From an uncultured Collinsella sp. (GTDB taxonomy: Bacteria > Actinomycetota > Coriobacteriia > Coriobacteriales > Coriobacteriaceae), in NCBI GenBank assembly GCA_934643145.1, contig CAKUBM010000014.1:1-47905 (forward strand): a stretch of 47,905 nt of DNA, in the 5' to 3' direction. Position 1 is the first letter of the stretch. Each line of letters begins with the position of its first letter. The notes beneath the pieces were generated by a model that did not search any database, was not told the origin of the DNA, and worked only from the letters and a program-made list of their open reading frames with translations. Of this stretch, positions 25,429 through 34,613 are shown piece by piece. The position numbers and the translations under genes are program-made.

Positions 25429-25489
25429 TTGACATATGAACATGCGCTCATATAATCGGAAATAAGTTATATGAGCGCATGTTCATATG
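25429..25489 (+). promoter_or_regulatory. promoter with 22-bp inverted repeat operator (SmtB/ArsR type)
   Basis: A consensus -35 TTGACA (25429-25434) and -10 TATAAT (25451-25456) are 16 bp apart. A perfect 22-bp inverted repeat has arms at 25433-25454 and 25468-25489, 13 bp apart; each arm contains ATATGAACATGCGCTCATAT or its complement, itself an ArsR-type imperfect dyad. One arm fills the promoter spacer and the other the transcribed start, as expected for zinc-relieved repression by the adjacent regulator. Confidence 0.85.
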
Positions 25490-25502
25490 AAAGGATGTTG
25501 CA

Positions 25503-25868
25503 ATGAGCAGCTACGCTGATGAAACAAAGACTGGCATCGAGGCCACCGAGCCGATCGTCCCCACCACCTGCTCGCCCGAGGACCTTCCCGACGAGGAGCT
25601 GTTGTACGACCTGGCCGACCTGTTCAAGGTCTTCAGCGACACCACACGCATCAAGATTCTCTATGCCCTCATGGGTCGCGAGCTCTGCGTGGCTGACATC
25701 GCCGAAGCGACCGCAACCTCGCAGTCTGCGGTGTCGCACCAGCTGCGCACGCTTAAGCAGTCGCACCTGGTCAAGTTCCGCCGCGACGGCCGCAACATTC
25801 TCTACTCGCTTGCCGACGATCACGTCTACACCATGCTCAACCAGGGCATGAGCCATATCTGCGAATAG
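25503..25868 (+). CDS. ArsR/SmtB family zinc-type metalloregulator
   Basis: The 121-residue winged-helix repressor closely follows SmtB: ELCVADIAEA (single Cys 62 at the alpha-3 site), SQSAVSHQLRTLKQ recognition helix, and a C-terminal alpha-5 metal site D105-x-H107-x10-H118-x2-E121. That spacing is exactly the SmtB/CzrA zinc site, so zinc (or Co/Cd) is the probable inducer. It binds DNA without metal and lets go when metal binds. AAAGGATGTTGC precedes the ATG. Matching operators lie at its own promoter and before the ATPase (26208-26226), so it likely controls all three genes of the island. Confidence 0.93.
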   Translation: MSSYADETKTGIEATEPIVPTTCSPEDLPDEELLYDLADLFKVFSDTTRIKILYALMGRELCVADIAEATATSQSAVSHQLRTLKQSHLVKFRRDGRNILYSLADDHVYTMLNQGMSHICE

Positions 25869-25931
25869 CAATCAACCACGGTATCAGCGCGGCCGGCACC
25901 CAGACCGCTAACACAGGGAAAGGAACCCACC

Positions 25932-26150
25932 ATGAAAAAGCAGTTTAAGCTCGACGAGATCGATTGCGCCAACTGCGCGCGTGAACTTCAGGACGAGCTG
26001 GCTAAGCTCGATGGCGTCAAGTCCGTTTCGGTCAACTTTATGACCCAGAAGCTGACGCTCGAGGCCGACGACGCCGAGTTCGACGAGGTCCTGGACCGCG
26101 TCGTTGAGTTCACCGCCGACGCCGAGCCGGACTGCGAGATCATTCTCTAA
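25932..26150 (+). CDS. stand-alone HMA heavy-metal-binding protein
   Basis: The 72-residue protein is a single heavy-metal-associated domain with the ligand loop DCANCA (Cys 12 and Cys 15). The acidic residue before CxxC is typical of ZntA-type zinc/cadmium domains rather than copper chaperones. AAAGGAACCCACC precedes the ATG. It lies between the repressor and the P1B ATPase; because that ATPase lacks its own HMA domain, this protein may serve as a metal donor in trans (inference). Confidence 0.92.
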   Translation: MKKQFKLDEIDCANCARELQDELAKLDGVKSVSVNFMTQKLTLEADDAEFDEVLDRVVEFTADAEPDCEIIL

Positions 26151-26171
26151 CCCGCGCATACGTTGACCTGC

Positions 26172-26226
26172 AAGGCCGCGCTTGCCGCGGCCTTTGCTCG
26201 CGAAATTATATGAGCGAGTGTTCATA
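26172..26226 (+). promoter_or_regulatory. hairpin and second SmtB-type operator before the ATPase
   Basis: A 9-bp perfect hairpin AAGGCCGCG-CTTGC-CGCGGCCTT (26172-26194) follows the HMA gene. Just after it, ATATGAGCGAGTGTTCATA (26208-26226) matches the operator arm at 25470-25488 in all but two or three bases. An internal promoter (TTGCCG, 17 bp, ATTATA) could overlap the operator, giving the ATPase its own regulated transcription. Confidence 0.6.
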
Positions 26227-26249
26227 CACTCAAATGAGAGGTTTGAATC

Positions 26250-28202
26250 ATGACAGCCGCCGATCCCAAAGAGAAAAAGAAGAAGCGCAAGAAGAAAGAG
26301 TCCCTTGAGCATAAGCGCAACCGCATCCTGGTAGCACTGGGCATTTTTGCCGTGGTGTACGCCCTCGATGAGCTCGGCACCCTCACCGCCGCATTCGGCA
26401 CCCCGGGCGACATCTACGCCAGCTTTGTGCTGTTCCTCGTGCCGTTTTTGATTGCCGGCTACGACGTACTGCAAAAGGCATTCAATAACATCCGCCGCGG
26501 CATGGCCTTCGACGAGAGCTTCCTCATGGCCGTCGCGACCATCGGCGCGTTCGCCATGGTGCTCTTCCCCGACACCGACCCACACATGGCCGAAGGCGCC
26601 GCCGTCATGCTGTTCTACCAGGTCGGCGAGTTGTTCCAGGCATACGCCGTGGGCAAGAGCCGCAAGTCGATCAGTGCCATGATGGACATCGCGCCCGACT
26701 ACGCTAACGTCGAGCAAGCCGACGGCACACTCGAACAGGTCTTTCCCGATGACATCGCCGTCGGCACCGTCATCGTCGTCAAGCCCGGCGAGCGCGTGCC
26801 TATCGACGGCGTCATCGTCGAGGGCGAAACCCAGCTCGACACCGCCGCGCTCACGGGCGAGTCAGTCCCCCGCCCCGCCAAGTCCGGCGACGATATCATC
26901 AGCGGCTGCATCAACATGACGGGCCTCATCCACGTGCGCACCACCAAGCCCTTTGGCGAGTCCACCGTCGCGCGCGTCCTGGAACTCGTGGAGAATGCCA
27001 GCGAAAAGAAGGCGCGCACCGAGAACTTCATCACGCGCTTTGCCCGCGTCTACACGCCCGCCGTCACCGGCGCGGCCGCGGTGCTCGCACTTGGCGGCGG
27101 TCTGATCACCGGTGCCTGGTCCGACTGGATTCTGCGCGGTCTGACCTTCCTGGTCGTCAGCTGCCCGTGCGCCCTCGTGATCAGCGTACCGTTGAGCTTC
27201 TTTGGCGGCATCGGCGGCGCGTCCAAGCTGGGCGTTCTCATCAAGGGCTCCAACTACCTCGAGACGCTCGCCGACGTGGATACCGTCGTCTTCGACAAAA
27301 CCGGCACGCTCACCAACGGCACGTTCTCGGTCGTCGCGGTGCACCCCGAGGCAGGCTATACCGAGCAGTCGCTACTCGAGGTCGCGGCCCTTGCGGAGTC
27401 GTTCTCCGATCACCCCATCGCGCAGTCCGTGCGTTTCGCCTACCAGGGCGAGGTCGACCCCAAGCGCGTGAGCGACTCCGCCAACGACGCGGGCCATGGC
27501 GTGACGGCGACTATCGACAGCAAGCATGTCGTCGTCGGCAACGCCAAGATGCTTGCTGCGGCCGGTATCGACGCTCCCAATTGCGAGGTCGTCGGTACGA
27601 TCCTCCACGTGCTCGTCGACGGCACCTATGCCGGCCACATCGTAATTGCCGACACCATCAAGGTCGATGCGGAGCAAACGATTCGCGACCTGCACGCCGC
27701 CGGCGTCAAGCGCACCGTCATGCTCACGGGCGACCGCGAGGAGGTTGCGGCGTCTGTGGCCAAGCAACTCGGTCTCGACGAGTTCCACGCGCAGCTGCTG
27801 CCGGGCGACAAGGTCGAACGTGTTGAAGCGCTGCTCGCGGCCGAAAGCGGCAAGGGAAAGCTCGCCTTTGTCGGCGACGGTATCAACGACGCACCCGTGC
27901 TCACCCGCGCAGACGTTGGCATTGCCATGGGCGCCATGGGTTCCGACGCCGCAATCGAGGCGGCGGACGTCGTGCTGATGGACGACAAGCCGTCCAACAT
28001 CTCCCGAGCGATCCGCGTGGCGCGCAAGACCATGACGATTGTTTGGCAGAACATTATCTTTGCGCTGGGCATTAAGCTGCTGATCCTTGTGCTGGCAGCG
28101 CTGGGCATCGCCAATATGTGGCTTGCCGTCTTTGGCGACGTGGGCGTGGCGATCATCGCTATCCTGAACGCCATGCGCGCGATGGGTGTCAAGAACCTGT
28201 AG
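26250..28202 (+). CDS. zntA: P1B-type Zn/Cd/Pb-transporting ATPase
   Basis: The 650-residue pump has TGES (about 202), the metal-transport motif SCPCALVISVP (about 304), DKTGT phosphorylation site (about 349), SDHPIAQ (HP motif, about 388) and GDGINDAP (about 541). A conserved Asp lies in the last helix pair (VFGDVGVAI). CPC plus this Asp is the P1B-2 (ZntA/CadA) pattern, for ATP-driven export of zinc, cadmium or lead. Instead of an N-terminal HMA domain there is a Lys-rich stretch (about residues 7-25), and the HMA domain is encoded separately upstream. The ATG at 26250 follows AGAGG. The symbol reflects family class. Confidence 0.93.
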   Translation: MTAADPKEKKKKRKKKESLEHKRNRILVALGIFAVVYALDELGTLTAAFGTPGDIYASFVLFLVPFLIAGYDVLQKAFNNIRRGMAFDESFLMAVATIGAFAMVLFPDTDPHMAEGAAVMLFYQVGELFQAYAVGKSRKSISAMMDIAPDYANVEQADGTLEQVFPDDIAVGTVIVVKPGERVPIDGVIVEGETQLDTAALTGESVPRPAKSGDDIISGCINMTGLIHVRTTKPFGESTVARVLELVENASEKKARTENFITRFARVYTPAVTGAAAVLALGGGLITGAWSDWILRGLTFLVVSCPCALVISVPLSFFGGIGGASKLGVLIKGSNYLETLADVDTVVFDKTGTLTNGTFSVVAVHPEAGYTEQSLLEVAALAESFSDHPIAQSVRFAYQGEVDPKRVSDSANDAGHGVTATIDSKHVVVGNAKMLAAAGIDAPNCEVVGTILHVLVDGTYAGHIVIADTIKVDAEQTIRDLHAAGVKRTVMLTGDREEVAASVAKQLGLDEFHAQLLPGDKVERVEALLAAESGKGKLAFVGDGINDAPVLTRADVGIAMGAMGSDAAIEAADVVLMDDKPSNISRAIRVARKTMTIVWQNIIFALGIKLLILVLAALGIANMWLAVFGDVGVAIIAILNAMRAMGVKNL

Positions 28203-28489
28203 CGCCTGTGGTCCCTCCGGCCGGGGCCGGCGGTTCTTGGGCATCGCTTGCTGGCGGGGTTCCTTGTCTGAGTTGGACTTAGTTGGTGGGGCTACTGGTC
28301 CCGATCGCTGTCCCGCGCCGTTCCGGCGCGGGAGGCGCGCCTCTTTGGGAACGCAGAGATAGCCCAGCTGTGGTGGCGTCGCGCACCGATAGCTGCACTT
28401 TGGACTGCGTCGGACTCGTTATTCTCCGAACCCCTCTCCCCTTTTCGCTGGTTCGCGCTTTGCGCGAACTCCGCGCTACTGAGGACCTG
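28203..28489. other. hairpin-rich convergent intergenic region
   Basis: The 287 bp between the convergent ATPase and DtxR-like genes hold no gene. Several GC-rich foldbacks are visible: CCCGCGCC/GGCGCGGG near 28313-28334, and GTTCGCGC-TTTGCGCGAAC near 28451-28469. They may end transcripts from either side or belong to a structured element; no partner copy was found in the window. Confidence 0.4.
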
Positions 28490-28879
28490 CTAGGATTCCG
28501 AGGTTGAATCCGTCGCCTCGCCCCGTCCCAACATCGCCCTCAGCTTCTCAAAGCTCTCCTCGCTCAGGCAATGCTCCATGTGGCAGCCCTCTTGCGACGC
28601 GACCTCAGCCGAAACACCCGCATCCTCCAGCAGCCCCACGAAAAAGCAGTGGCGCTCCCACATTTGACGGGCAACCTCAAGACCGCGTTCCGTCAGATGC
28701 ACGTCGCGTTTGCCCATCTCCACGTAGCCGGTGCTCTCCAAGGCTGCCATGGCTTTAGAGACGCTTGCTTTGGTTACGCCCAAGTATTCGGCGACGTCGA
28801 TTGAGCGCACCGTGCCTTGGCGCTGCGACAGAACGTAGATCGATTCGAGATAGTCTTCTCCGGATTCACGTAGGGCCAT
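28490..28879 (-). CDS. DtxR/MntR family metal-dependent regulator
   Basis: The 129-residue protein has the DtxR N-terminal winged helix (GEDYLESIYVLSQ, VAEYLGVTKASVSKAMAAL) and metal-binding dimer domain (WERHCFFVGLLEDAG...EGCHMEHCLSEES). D9 and E12 match the MntR manganese ligands, whereas C-x-x-E-H near residue 100 matches the DtxR C102/E105/H106 set, a mixed ligand pattern. No SH3-like third domain is present. The family represses uptake genes, or activates or derepresses export, when Mn or Fe is plentiful. The ATG at 28879 follows AAAGGCGGCC. Its leader holds TAGTTAGCCT, similar to half-sites at the 10-TM exporter. Confidence 0.9.
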   Translation of the reverse strand: MALRESGEDYLESIYVLSQRQGTVRSIDVAEYLGVTKASVSKAMAALESTGYVEMGKRDVHLTERGLEVARQMWERHCFFVGLLEDAGVSAEVASQEGCHMEHCLSEESFEKLRAMLGRGEATDSTSES

Positions 28880-28902
28880 GGGCCGCCTTTCGCGATGGCT
28901 TC

Positions 28903-28912
28903 TAGTTAGCCT
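28903..28912. promoter_or_regulatory. TAGTTAGCCT half-site in the DtxR-like gene leader
   Basis: This 10-bp site lies 24 bp upstream of the regulator's start. It differs at two positions from TAGTTGACCT in the exporter operator (22470-22479) and contains TTAGCCT of the DtxR consensus. It suggests autoregulation; one half-site alone is weak evidence. Confidence 0.35.
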
Positions 28913-29011
28913 TTGGATACTTTTATTTGATTTACTTTACCGCAAAAGTTGCCCATGTCTTACTACGTTGTTTAAAAAGTTAACCGTGTTTCACAAAACG
29001 CACGAGACGAA

Positions 29012-29047
29012 AACAAAACGGGGACACGCCCCGCAAGGGGTGTCCCC
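29012..29047 (-). terminator. intrinsic terminator after the ABC-F/HAD operon
   Basis: GGGGACAC...GTGTCCCC with an inner CCCC-GCAA-GGGG (a GNRA tetraloop) and one bulged base spans 29020-29047. On the minus strand it is followed by CGTTTTGTTTT. It lies 44 nt past the HAD gene stop. Confidence 0.8.
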
Positions 29048-29091
29048 AGCTGCCGGCAGAAAAGGAACGTCCCCAAGCGCCGAATCCGCAG

Positions 29092-29862
29092 CTACAGCAG
29101 ACCAAAGTGCTTTGCGGCGTTGTAGATTCCGTCGTCGTCCACGGCAGTCGTCACATAGGTCGCCGCAGCCTTCACCGTGTCCTGCGCGTTGCCCATGGCC
29201 ACGCTCGTGCCCACGGCGGAAAACATCGACAGGTCGTTCTCGCCATCGCCAAAGGCGATCGCCTCGCTCGCGTCGACACCCAGGCGCTCCAGCGTCGCCG
29301 CGACACCCAGGTCCTTGCCGCCGTTGGCCGGAATAATGTCGCAGAACAGGTCACACCAGCGCGTAGTGAGCGAATGCGACACGGCATCGGTCACGATATG
29401 CTCGTCGGCCGGATCCACAAAGGCGCAGAACTGGTAAACCGGCGCATCGAAGGCGTGTTCAAACGGCTCCTCGTGGTAGACGATTCCCGCGTTGCTGCCT
29501 GCCGTCACCACGCGCTCGGACAGGCGGTTCACAAACGAGTTCTCGCCCTGCATACACAGCGAGTCATAGCGCCCCTGCGCCACCTGGTCCACAATCACCG
29601 CAACGTCGTCCGGGTCAATCGGGCAGCTACGGTAAACGCCCTTGGCATCAAAACAGTGCTGGCCCGAAAGCGTAATGTACGCATCCCAACCAAGATCGAA
29701 CAGCCAATCGGGCATCTGGTAGGTCGGGCGACCCGTGGCGATCACGCACGCAATCCCCTGCTCGTGAAAGCTGTCGAGCACCTGCTGCGCCGACGCCGGA
29801 ATCCGGTGCGTCTTAAAACTCAGCAGCGTGCCGTCGATATCGAAAAATGCGGCCTTGATCAT
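29092..29862 (-). CDS. Cof-type HAD superfamily hydrolase
   Basis: The 256-residue protein has HAD motif I FFDIDGTLLS at residues 6-15, motif II ATGRPTY near residue 42, a type IIB cap domain, and motif IV GDGENDLSMFSAVGTSVAMGNA near residue 207. Cof-type enzymes dephosphorylate sugar phosphates, FMN or PLP; substrate is unknown. The ATG lies 6 nt after the ABC-F stop, with GGCGAGGAG inside the end of that gene, so the two are co-transcribed. Confidence 0.9.
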   Translation of the reverse strand: MIKAAFFDIDGTLLSFKTHRIPASAQQVLDSFHEQGIACVIATGRPTYQMPDWLFDLGWDAYITLSGQHCFDAKGVYRSCPIDPDDVAVIVDQVAQGRYDSLCMQGENSFVNRLSERVVTAGSNAGIVYHEEPFEHAFDAPVYQFCAFVDPADEHIVTDAVSHSLTTRWCDLFCDIIPANGGKDLGVAATLERLGVDASEAIAFGDGENDLSMFSAVGTSVAMGNAQDTVKAAATYVTTAVDDDGIYNAAKHFGLL

Positions 29863-29868
29863 CCTCGC

Positions 29869-31728
29869 CTACTCCTCGCCCTCGAGCTTCTCGCTCGCCT
29901 CGAGCCACGCCATCTCCAACTCATCCATGGCGGCGTGGGCCTCGTCGATCTTTGCCTGCTGCTCGCCCAGCGCCGTGTAGTTGGTGGGGTCGACCTGAGC
30001 CATCGCGGCCTCGGCCTCCTCCACGCGGGCGCGCTGCGTCTCCATTTTGCGCTCGAGCGAGCTCACCTCGCGGCGAAGCTTCTGGCGTTCGGCGTTGGAA
30101 AGGCCATTAGGCTGGCCGCTCGACTTGGGCTTTTCGGCCGCAGCCGCCGCGGCACCGGTATCAAACGTGCCGGTCTTGGCGCTCGGCGCACCCACGGGCT
30201 CGCCCTCGGCGGTGGCGTTGCACAGACGCAGGTACTGGTCGACACCGCCGGGCATGTGCGTCAGGTGGCCGTCGAGCAGCGCCCACTGCTGGTCGGTCAC
30301 ACGCTCCATCAAAAAGCGGTCGTGCGTCACCAGAATCAGCGTGCCCGGCCAGCCGTCGAGCAGGTCCTCGACAATCGCGAGCATGTCGGTATCCAGGTCG
30401 TTGCCGGGCTCGTCCAGGATGAGCACGTTGGGTTCGTCCAGGATCGTCAGCAACAGCGACAGGCGGCGGCGCTGGCCGCCCGAAAGATCGCCGATGCGGC
30501 TCCAGAGCTGCTGCGTCGTAAAGCCCAGACGCTCGCAAAGCTTCTCGGGCGAAGTCTCCTTGCCGTCGATGACGTAGTACTTCTTATAGTTGCTGAGCAC
30601 CTCGCGAATCGTGTCGCCCATGTAGGGCTCGAGTTCCTCGAGCTGCTGCGACAGCACGCCAAAGCGCACCGTCTGGCCGATCTTTACACGACCGCGTAAG
30701 GGCGCAATCTTGCCCTGAATCACGTCGAGCAGTGTGGACTTGCCGGCGCCGTTCTCGCCCAAAAGACCATAGCGGTCGCCCGCACCAATAAGCCAGGTCA
30801 CATCGGTGAGCACCTGTTTGGACGCGCCATCGGCATCCGCATAGCCGGCGTCCACGTCGACTACATCGATAACCTGCTTGCCCAGGCGGCTCACGGCCAG
30901 GCGCTTGAGCTCCAGCTCGTCACGTACGGGCGGCACGTCGGCGATCAGCTCGCGAGCAGCCTCAACGCGAAACTTGGGCTTGGTGGAACGCGCCTGGGCG
31001 CCGCGGCTCAGCCACGCGAGCTCCTTGCGCGCCATATTGCGACGGCGCTCCTCGGTAACGGCGGCCATGCGGTCGCGCTCCACGCGCTGCAGGATATATG
31101 CCGAGTAGCCGCCCTCGAAGGGATCGACCTGGCCGTCGTGAACCTCCCACATGCTGGTGCAGACCTCGTCCAAGAACCAGCGATCGTGTGTGACCACGAG
31201 CATCGCGCCCTGACCGCGCTGCCAGCGGGCCTTTAAGTGACGCGCAAGCCAGTTGATGGTGCGCATGTCCAGGTGGTTGGTGGGCTCATCGAGCATGAGC
31301 ACGTCGTAGTCGCCGATCAGCAGGCGCGCGAGGTCCACGCGGCGGCGCTGGCCGCCCGAAAGCTCGCCCACCGTGCCCTCCCAGGGCACATCGCTAATGA
31401 GGCCTGCAAGAATCTGGCGCGTGCGGGGGCTCGACGCCCACTCGTACTCGGGCGTGTCGCCCACGACGGCATGATGCACGGTGTCGGTATCGACAAGCTG
31501 GTCCTTTTGGCCGAGCAGGCCGATCGTGGTACCGCGGCGATGCGTCACGCGACCGTCGTCGGGCTCCAACGTGCCCGCGAGCACGCTCAGCAACGTCGAC
31601 TTGCCGTCACCGTTTTTGCCGACAATACCAATACGGTCGCCCTCGCCCACGCCGAGCGTCACGCTATCGAAAATATGCTTGGTGGGAAACTCTAGGCTGA
31701 CGGAATCGCATCCCAAAAGAATCGCCAT
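29869..31728 (-). CDS. ABC-F family ATPase (Uup-like)
   Basis: The 619-residue soluble protein has two ABC domains and no membrane segment: Walker A GIVGKNGDGKST near residue 38 and GLLGENGAGKST near residue 345, signatures LSGGQRRRVDLA and LSGGQRRRLSLL, and Walker B LMLDEPTNHLD and LILDEPGNDLD. A charged coiled-coil tail (about residues 535-615) is like the Uup C-terminal domain. ABC-F proteins act at the ribosome or on DNA structures; Uup-type members are linked to translation and branched-DNA tolerance. The ATG at 31728 follows GGAGCAGGGC; the upstream frame to 31842 runs through the pstB terminator and is not used. Confidence 0.92.
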   Translation of the reverse strand: MAILLGCDSVSLEFPTKHIFDSVTLGVGEGDRIGIVGKNGDGKSTLLSVLAGTLEPDDGRVTHRRGTTIGLLGQKDQLVDTDTVHHAVVGDTPEYEWASSPRTRQILAGLISDVPWEGTVGELSGGQRRRVDLARLLIGDYDVLMLDEPTNHLDMRTINWLARHLKARWQRGQGAMLVVTHDRWFLDEVCTSMWEVHDGQVDPFEGGYSAYILQRVERDRMAAVTEERRRNMARKELAWLSRGAQARSTKPKFRVEAARELIADVPPVRDELELKRLAVSRLGKQVIDVVDVDAGYADADGASKQVLTDVTWLIGAGDRYGLLGENGAGKSTLLDVIQGKIAPLRGRVKIGQTVRFGVLSQQLEELEPYMGDTIREVLSNYKKYYVIDGKETSPEKLCERLGFTTQQLWSRIGDLSGGQRRRLSLLLTILDEPNVLILDEPGNDLDTDMLAIVEDLLDGWPGTLILVTHDRFLMERVTDQQWALLDGHLTHMPGGVDQYLRLCNATAEGEPVGAPSAKTGTFDTGAAAAAAEKPKSSGQPNGLSNAERQKLRREVSSLERKMETQRARVEEAEAAMAQVDPTNYTALGEQQAKIDEAHAAMDELEMAWLEASEKLEGEE

Positions 31729-31802
31729 ATGCCCTGCTCCTTCGTAGAAATTCAACGTTGTCCATGATAGCAGCGAAAAGGCAGGCCGCACACGACACAA
31801 AA

Positions 31803-31836
31803 AGGCGGGCCATCTCCCGCAAGAGATGACCCGCCT
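31803..31836 (-). terminator. pst operon intrinsic terminator
   Basis: AGGCGGGCCATCTC pairs with GAGATGACCCGCCT (one mismatch) around CCGCAA. On the minus strand it runs into TTTTTG, 56 nt after the pstB stop. Confidence 0.85.
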
Positions 31837-31891
31837 CTCCAATCAGTCCCGCGACAACCGTGGCCGCCGCGGGCCTCAAACATGTCCCGGA

Positions 31892-32760
<869 letters not shown>

Positions 32761-32764
<4 letters not shown>

Positions 32765-33687
32765 TCGGCCGTCATCTTCCTTGCAAGTTGCTTGCCCACG
32801 ATACGGGCGACTACGTTAAACAGCAGCACGCAAATCATCAGCAGCGCCGCGGTGCCCCAAACGATCTGCTGGGCCTCGGGACTGCCCTCGCCATAGATCT
32901 TGTAGATGTGCACGGCGAGCGACTCACCGGGGCGGAACACGTTCCAGGCGCAGGTGGGACTCGACAGGTTAAAGCTCAAGAAGTTCAGGCGAACCGGCGA
33001 GCTCATGCCCGAGGTAAAGAGCAGCGCTGCAGCCTCGCCAAACACGCGGCCGGCCGAAAGCACGATGCCGGTCACGATGGCGGGCATGGCCTCGGGGATC
33101 AGGATGTGCAGCGTGGCCTCCCAGCGAGTGAGGCCCATGGCCAGGCACGCATCGCGCTGGGCCTGCGGCACGTCCTCGAGCGCCTGCTGAATCACGCGCA
33201 CCAGGATGGGGATGTTGAACATGGTGAGCGCGACGGCGCCGGAGATGATGGAGTACTTCCAGCCCAGCTGCACCGAGAACACTAGAAAGCCGAACATGCC
33301 GACGACGATGGAGGGCAGCGAGGACAGCGTCTCGATGGCGGTGGAGGCGACATCGCGGATGGGGCCGTCCGGCGCGTACTCAACCAGGAAGACCGCGCCG
33401 CCCAGGCTGATAGGCACCGAGATACCTAAGGTGATCAGCAGCAGATAGAACGAATCGAACAGCTGGTAGAGCACGCCGCCCTGGGTTCCGTTGGCGCGCG
33501 CGGGCTGCGTGAGAAAGCCCGGCTGGAACAGCGTCGAGATGCCCTCGAACAGGATGTAGGCCACCATGGAGACGACGATGAGCATGACGATGGCGACGAT
33601 CGCCGTCAGCACGCCCGTGGCGATGCGGTCCTGCCTTTGGACACGCCCGAGTCTCGCCTCGTCGATGTGGATGCGCGTGCTAGCCAC
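32761..33687 (-). CDS. pstA: phosphate ABC transporter permease
   Basis: The 308-residue inner-membrane permease has six hydrophobic segments and the permease loop EALEDVPQAQRDACLAMGLTRWEA near residue 200, which contacts PstB. The GTG at 33687 overlaps the end of pstC by 8 nt and has AAGGGGGCGAAGG upstream; a TTG at 33711 is the only earlier option. It pairs with PstC to form the channel. Confidence 0.93.
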
Positions 33688-34588
33688 GAGCCTTCGCCCC
33701 CTTGCGGCCAATGAGATGGATGATCAGGATAAAGATGAGGCTCATGCCCATCAGCAGCAGGCCGAGCGCCCACAGGACGTCGTCCTGGGCCGACCCCTCG
33801 GCATAGACCGCCATAGATGTGGTGAGCGTGGTGGTGATGGTGGAGGCCGGCGACAGCAGCGACGTCGGCATGGCCTCGATACCGCCGATAACCATGCGCA
33901 CGGCGAGCGTCTCGCCAAAGGCGCGCGTCATGCCAAGGATGACTGCGGTCATGAGCGACGGCATGGCGGACTTGAGCACCACGTGCCAGATGGTCTGCCA
34001 GCGGGTGTGGCCCAGCGCGAGCGAGCCCTGGCGGTAGCTGTCGGGCACGGCGCGCAGACCATCGACCGAAAGCGTGGTCATCGTCGGCAGAATCATGACG
34101 GCCAGCACGATGGCGCCGGGCAAGATGCCCAAGCCTGTGCTCACGTGGAAAACGCTCTTCATAAAACCGACGACCACGTGAAAACCGATCAGGCCAAAGA
34201 CGACCGAGGGAATGCCGGTCAAAAGCTCAATAAGCGGCTGAAAGACCTTGGAGCCAAACTTAGGCTGGATCTCGACCGCAAAGATGGCAGAGCCGATGGC
34301 GATGGGCAGCGCGATGAGCGTGGAGAGCACCATGACCGCAAACGAGGTGATGATCAGGGGCAGGGCGCCGGTATAGGGCAGGCCGTTTTCGACCGTGTTG
34401 GCCAGGTCCCACTTGGTGCCGGTGAAGAACTCGACGACCGAAACGCCGTCCTTAACAAATGCCGAGAGGCCCTTTTGGGCGACCATAAAGATGAGCGCGG
34501 CAACGACAAGCGTCACGAGCGCTACGCACGTGCCCGTGACGCCCAGGCCCACGTTCTCAAGGTCGCGCTTTGGCAGCTGTTTTGCCAT
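33680..34588 (-). CDS. pstC: phosphate ABC transporter permease
   Basis: The 302-residue permease has about six membrane segments and the loop DGLRAVPDSYRQGSLALGHTRWQT near residue 185. The FFTGTKWDLANTVENG N-terminal loop and GIPSVVFGLIG are characteristic of PstC. GGAAAGGTTTGC precedes the ATG. It starts 26 nt after the pstS stop and overlaps pstA at its end. Confidence 0.95.
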   Translation of the reverse strand: MAKQLPKRDLENVGLGVTGTCVALVTLVVAALIFMVAQKGLSAFVKDGVSVVEFFTGTKWDLANTVENGLPYTGALPLIITSFAVMVLSTLIALPIAIGSAIFAVEIQPKFGSKVFQPLIELLTGIPSVVFGLIGFHVVVGFMKSVFHVSTGLGILPGAIVLAVMILPTMTTLSVDGLRAVPDSYRQGSLALGHTRWQTIWHVVLKSAMPSLMTAVILGMTRAFGETLAVRMVIGGIEAMPTSLLSPASTITTTLTTSMAVYAEGSAQDDVLWALGLLLMGMSLIFILIIHLIGRKGAKARG

Positions 34589-34613
34589 TGCAAACCTTTC
34601 CGGGGGCGATTAC

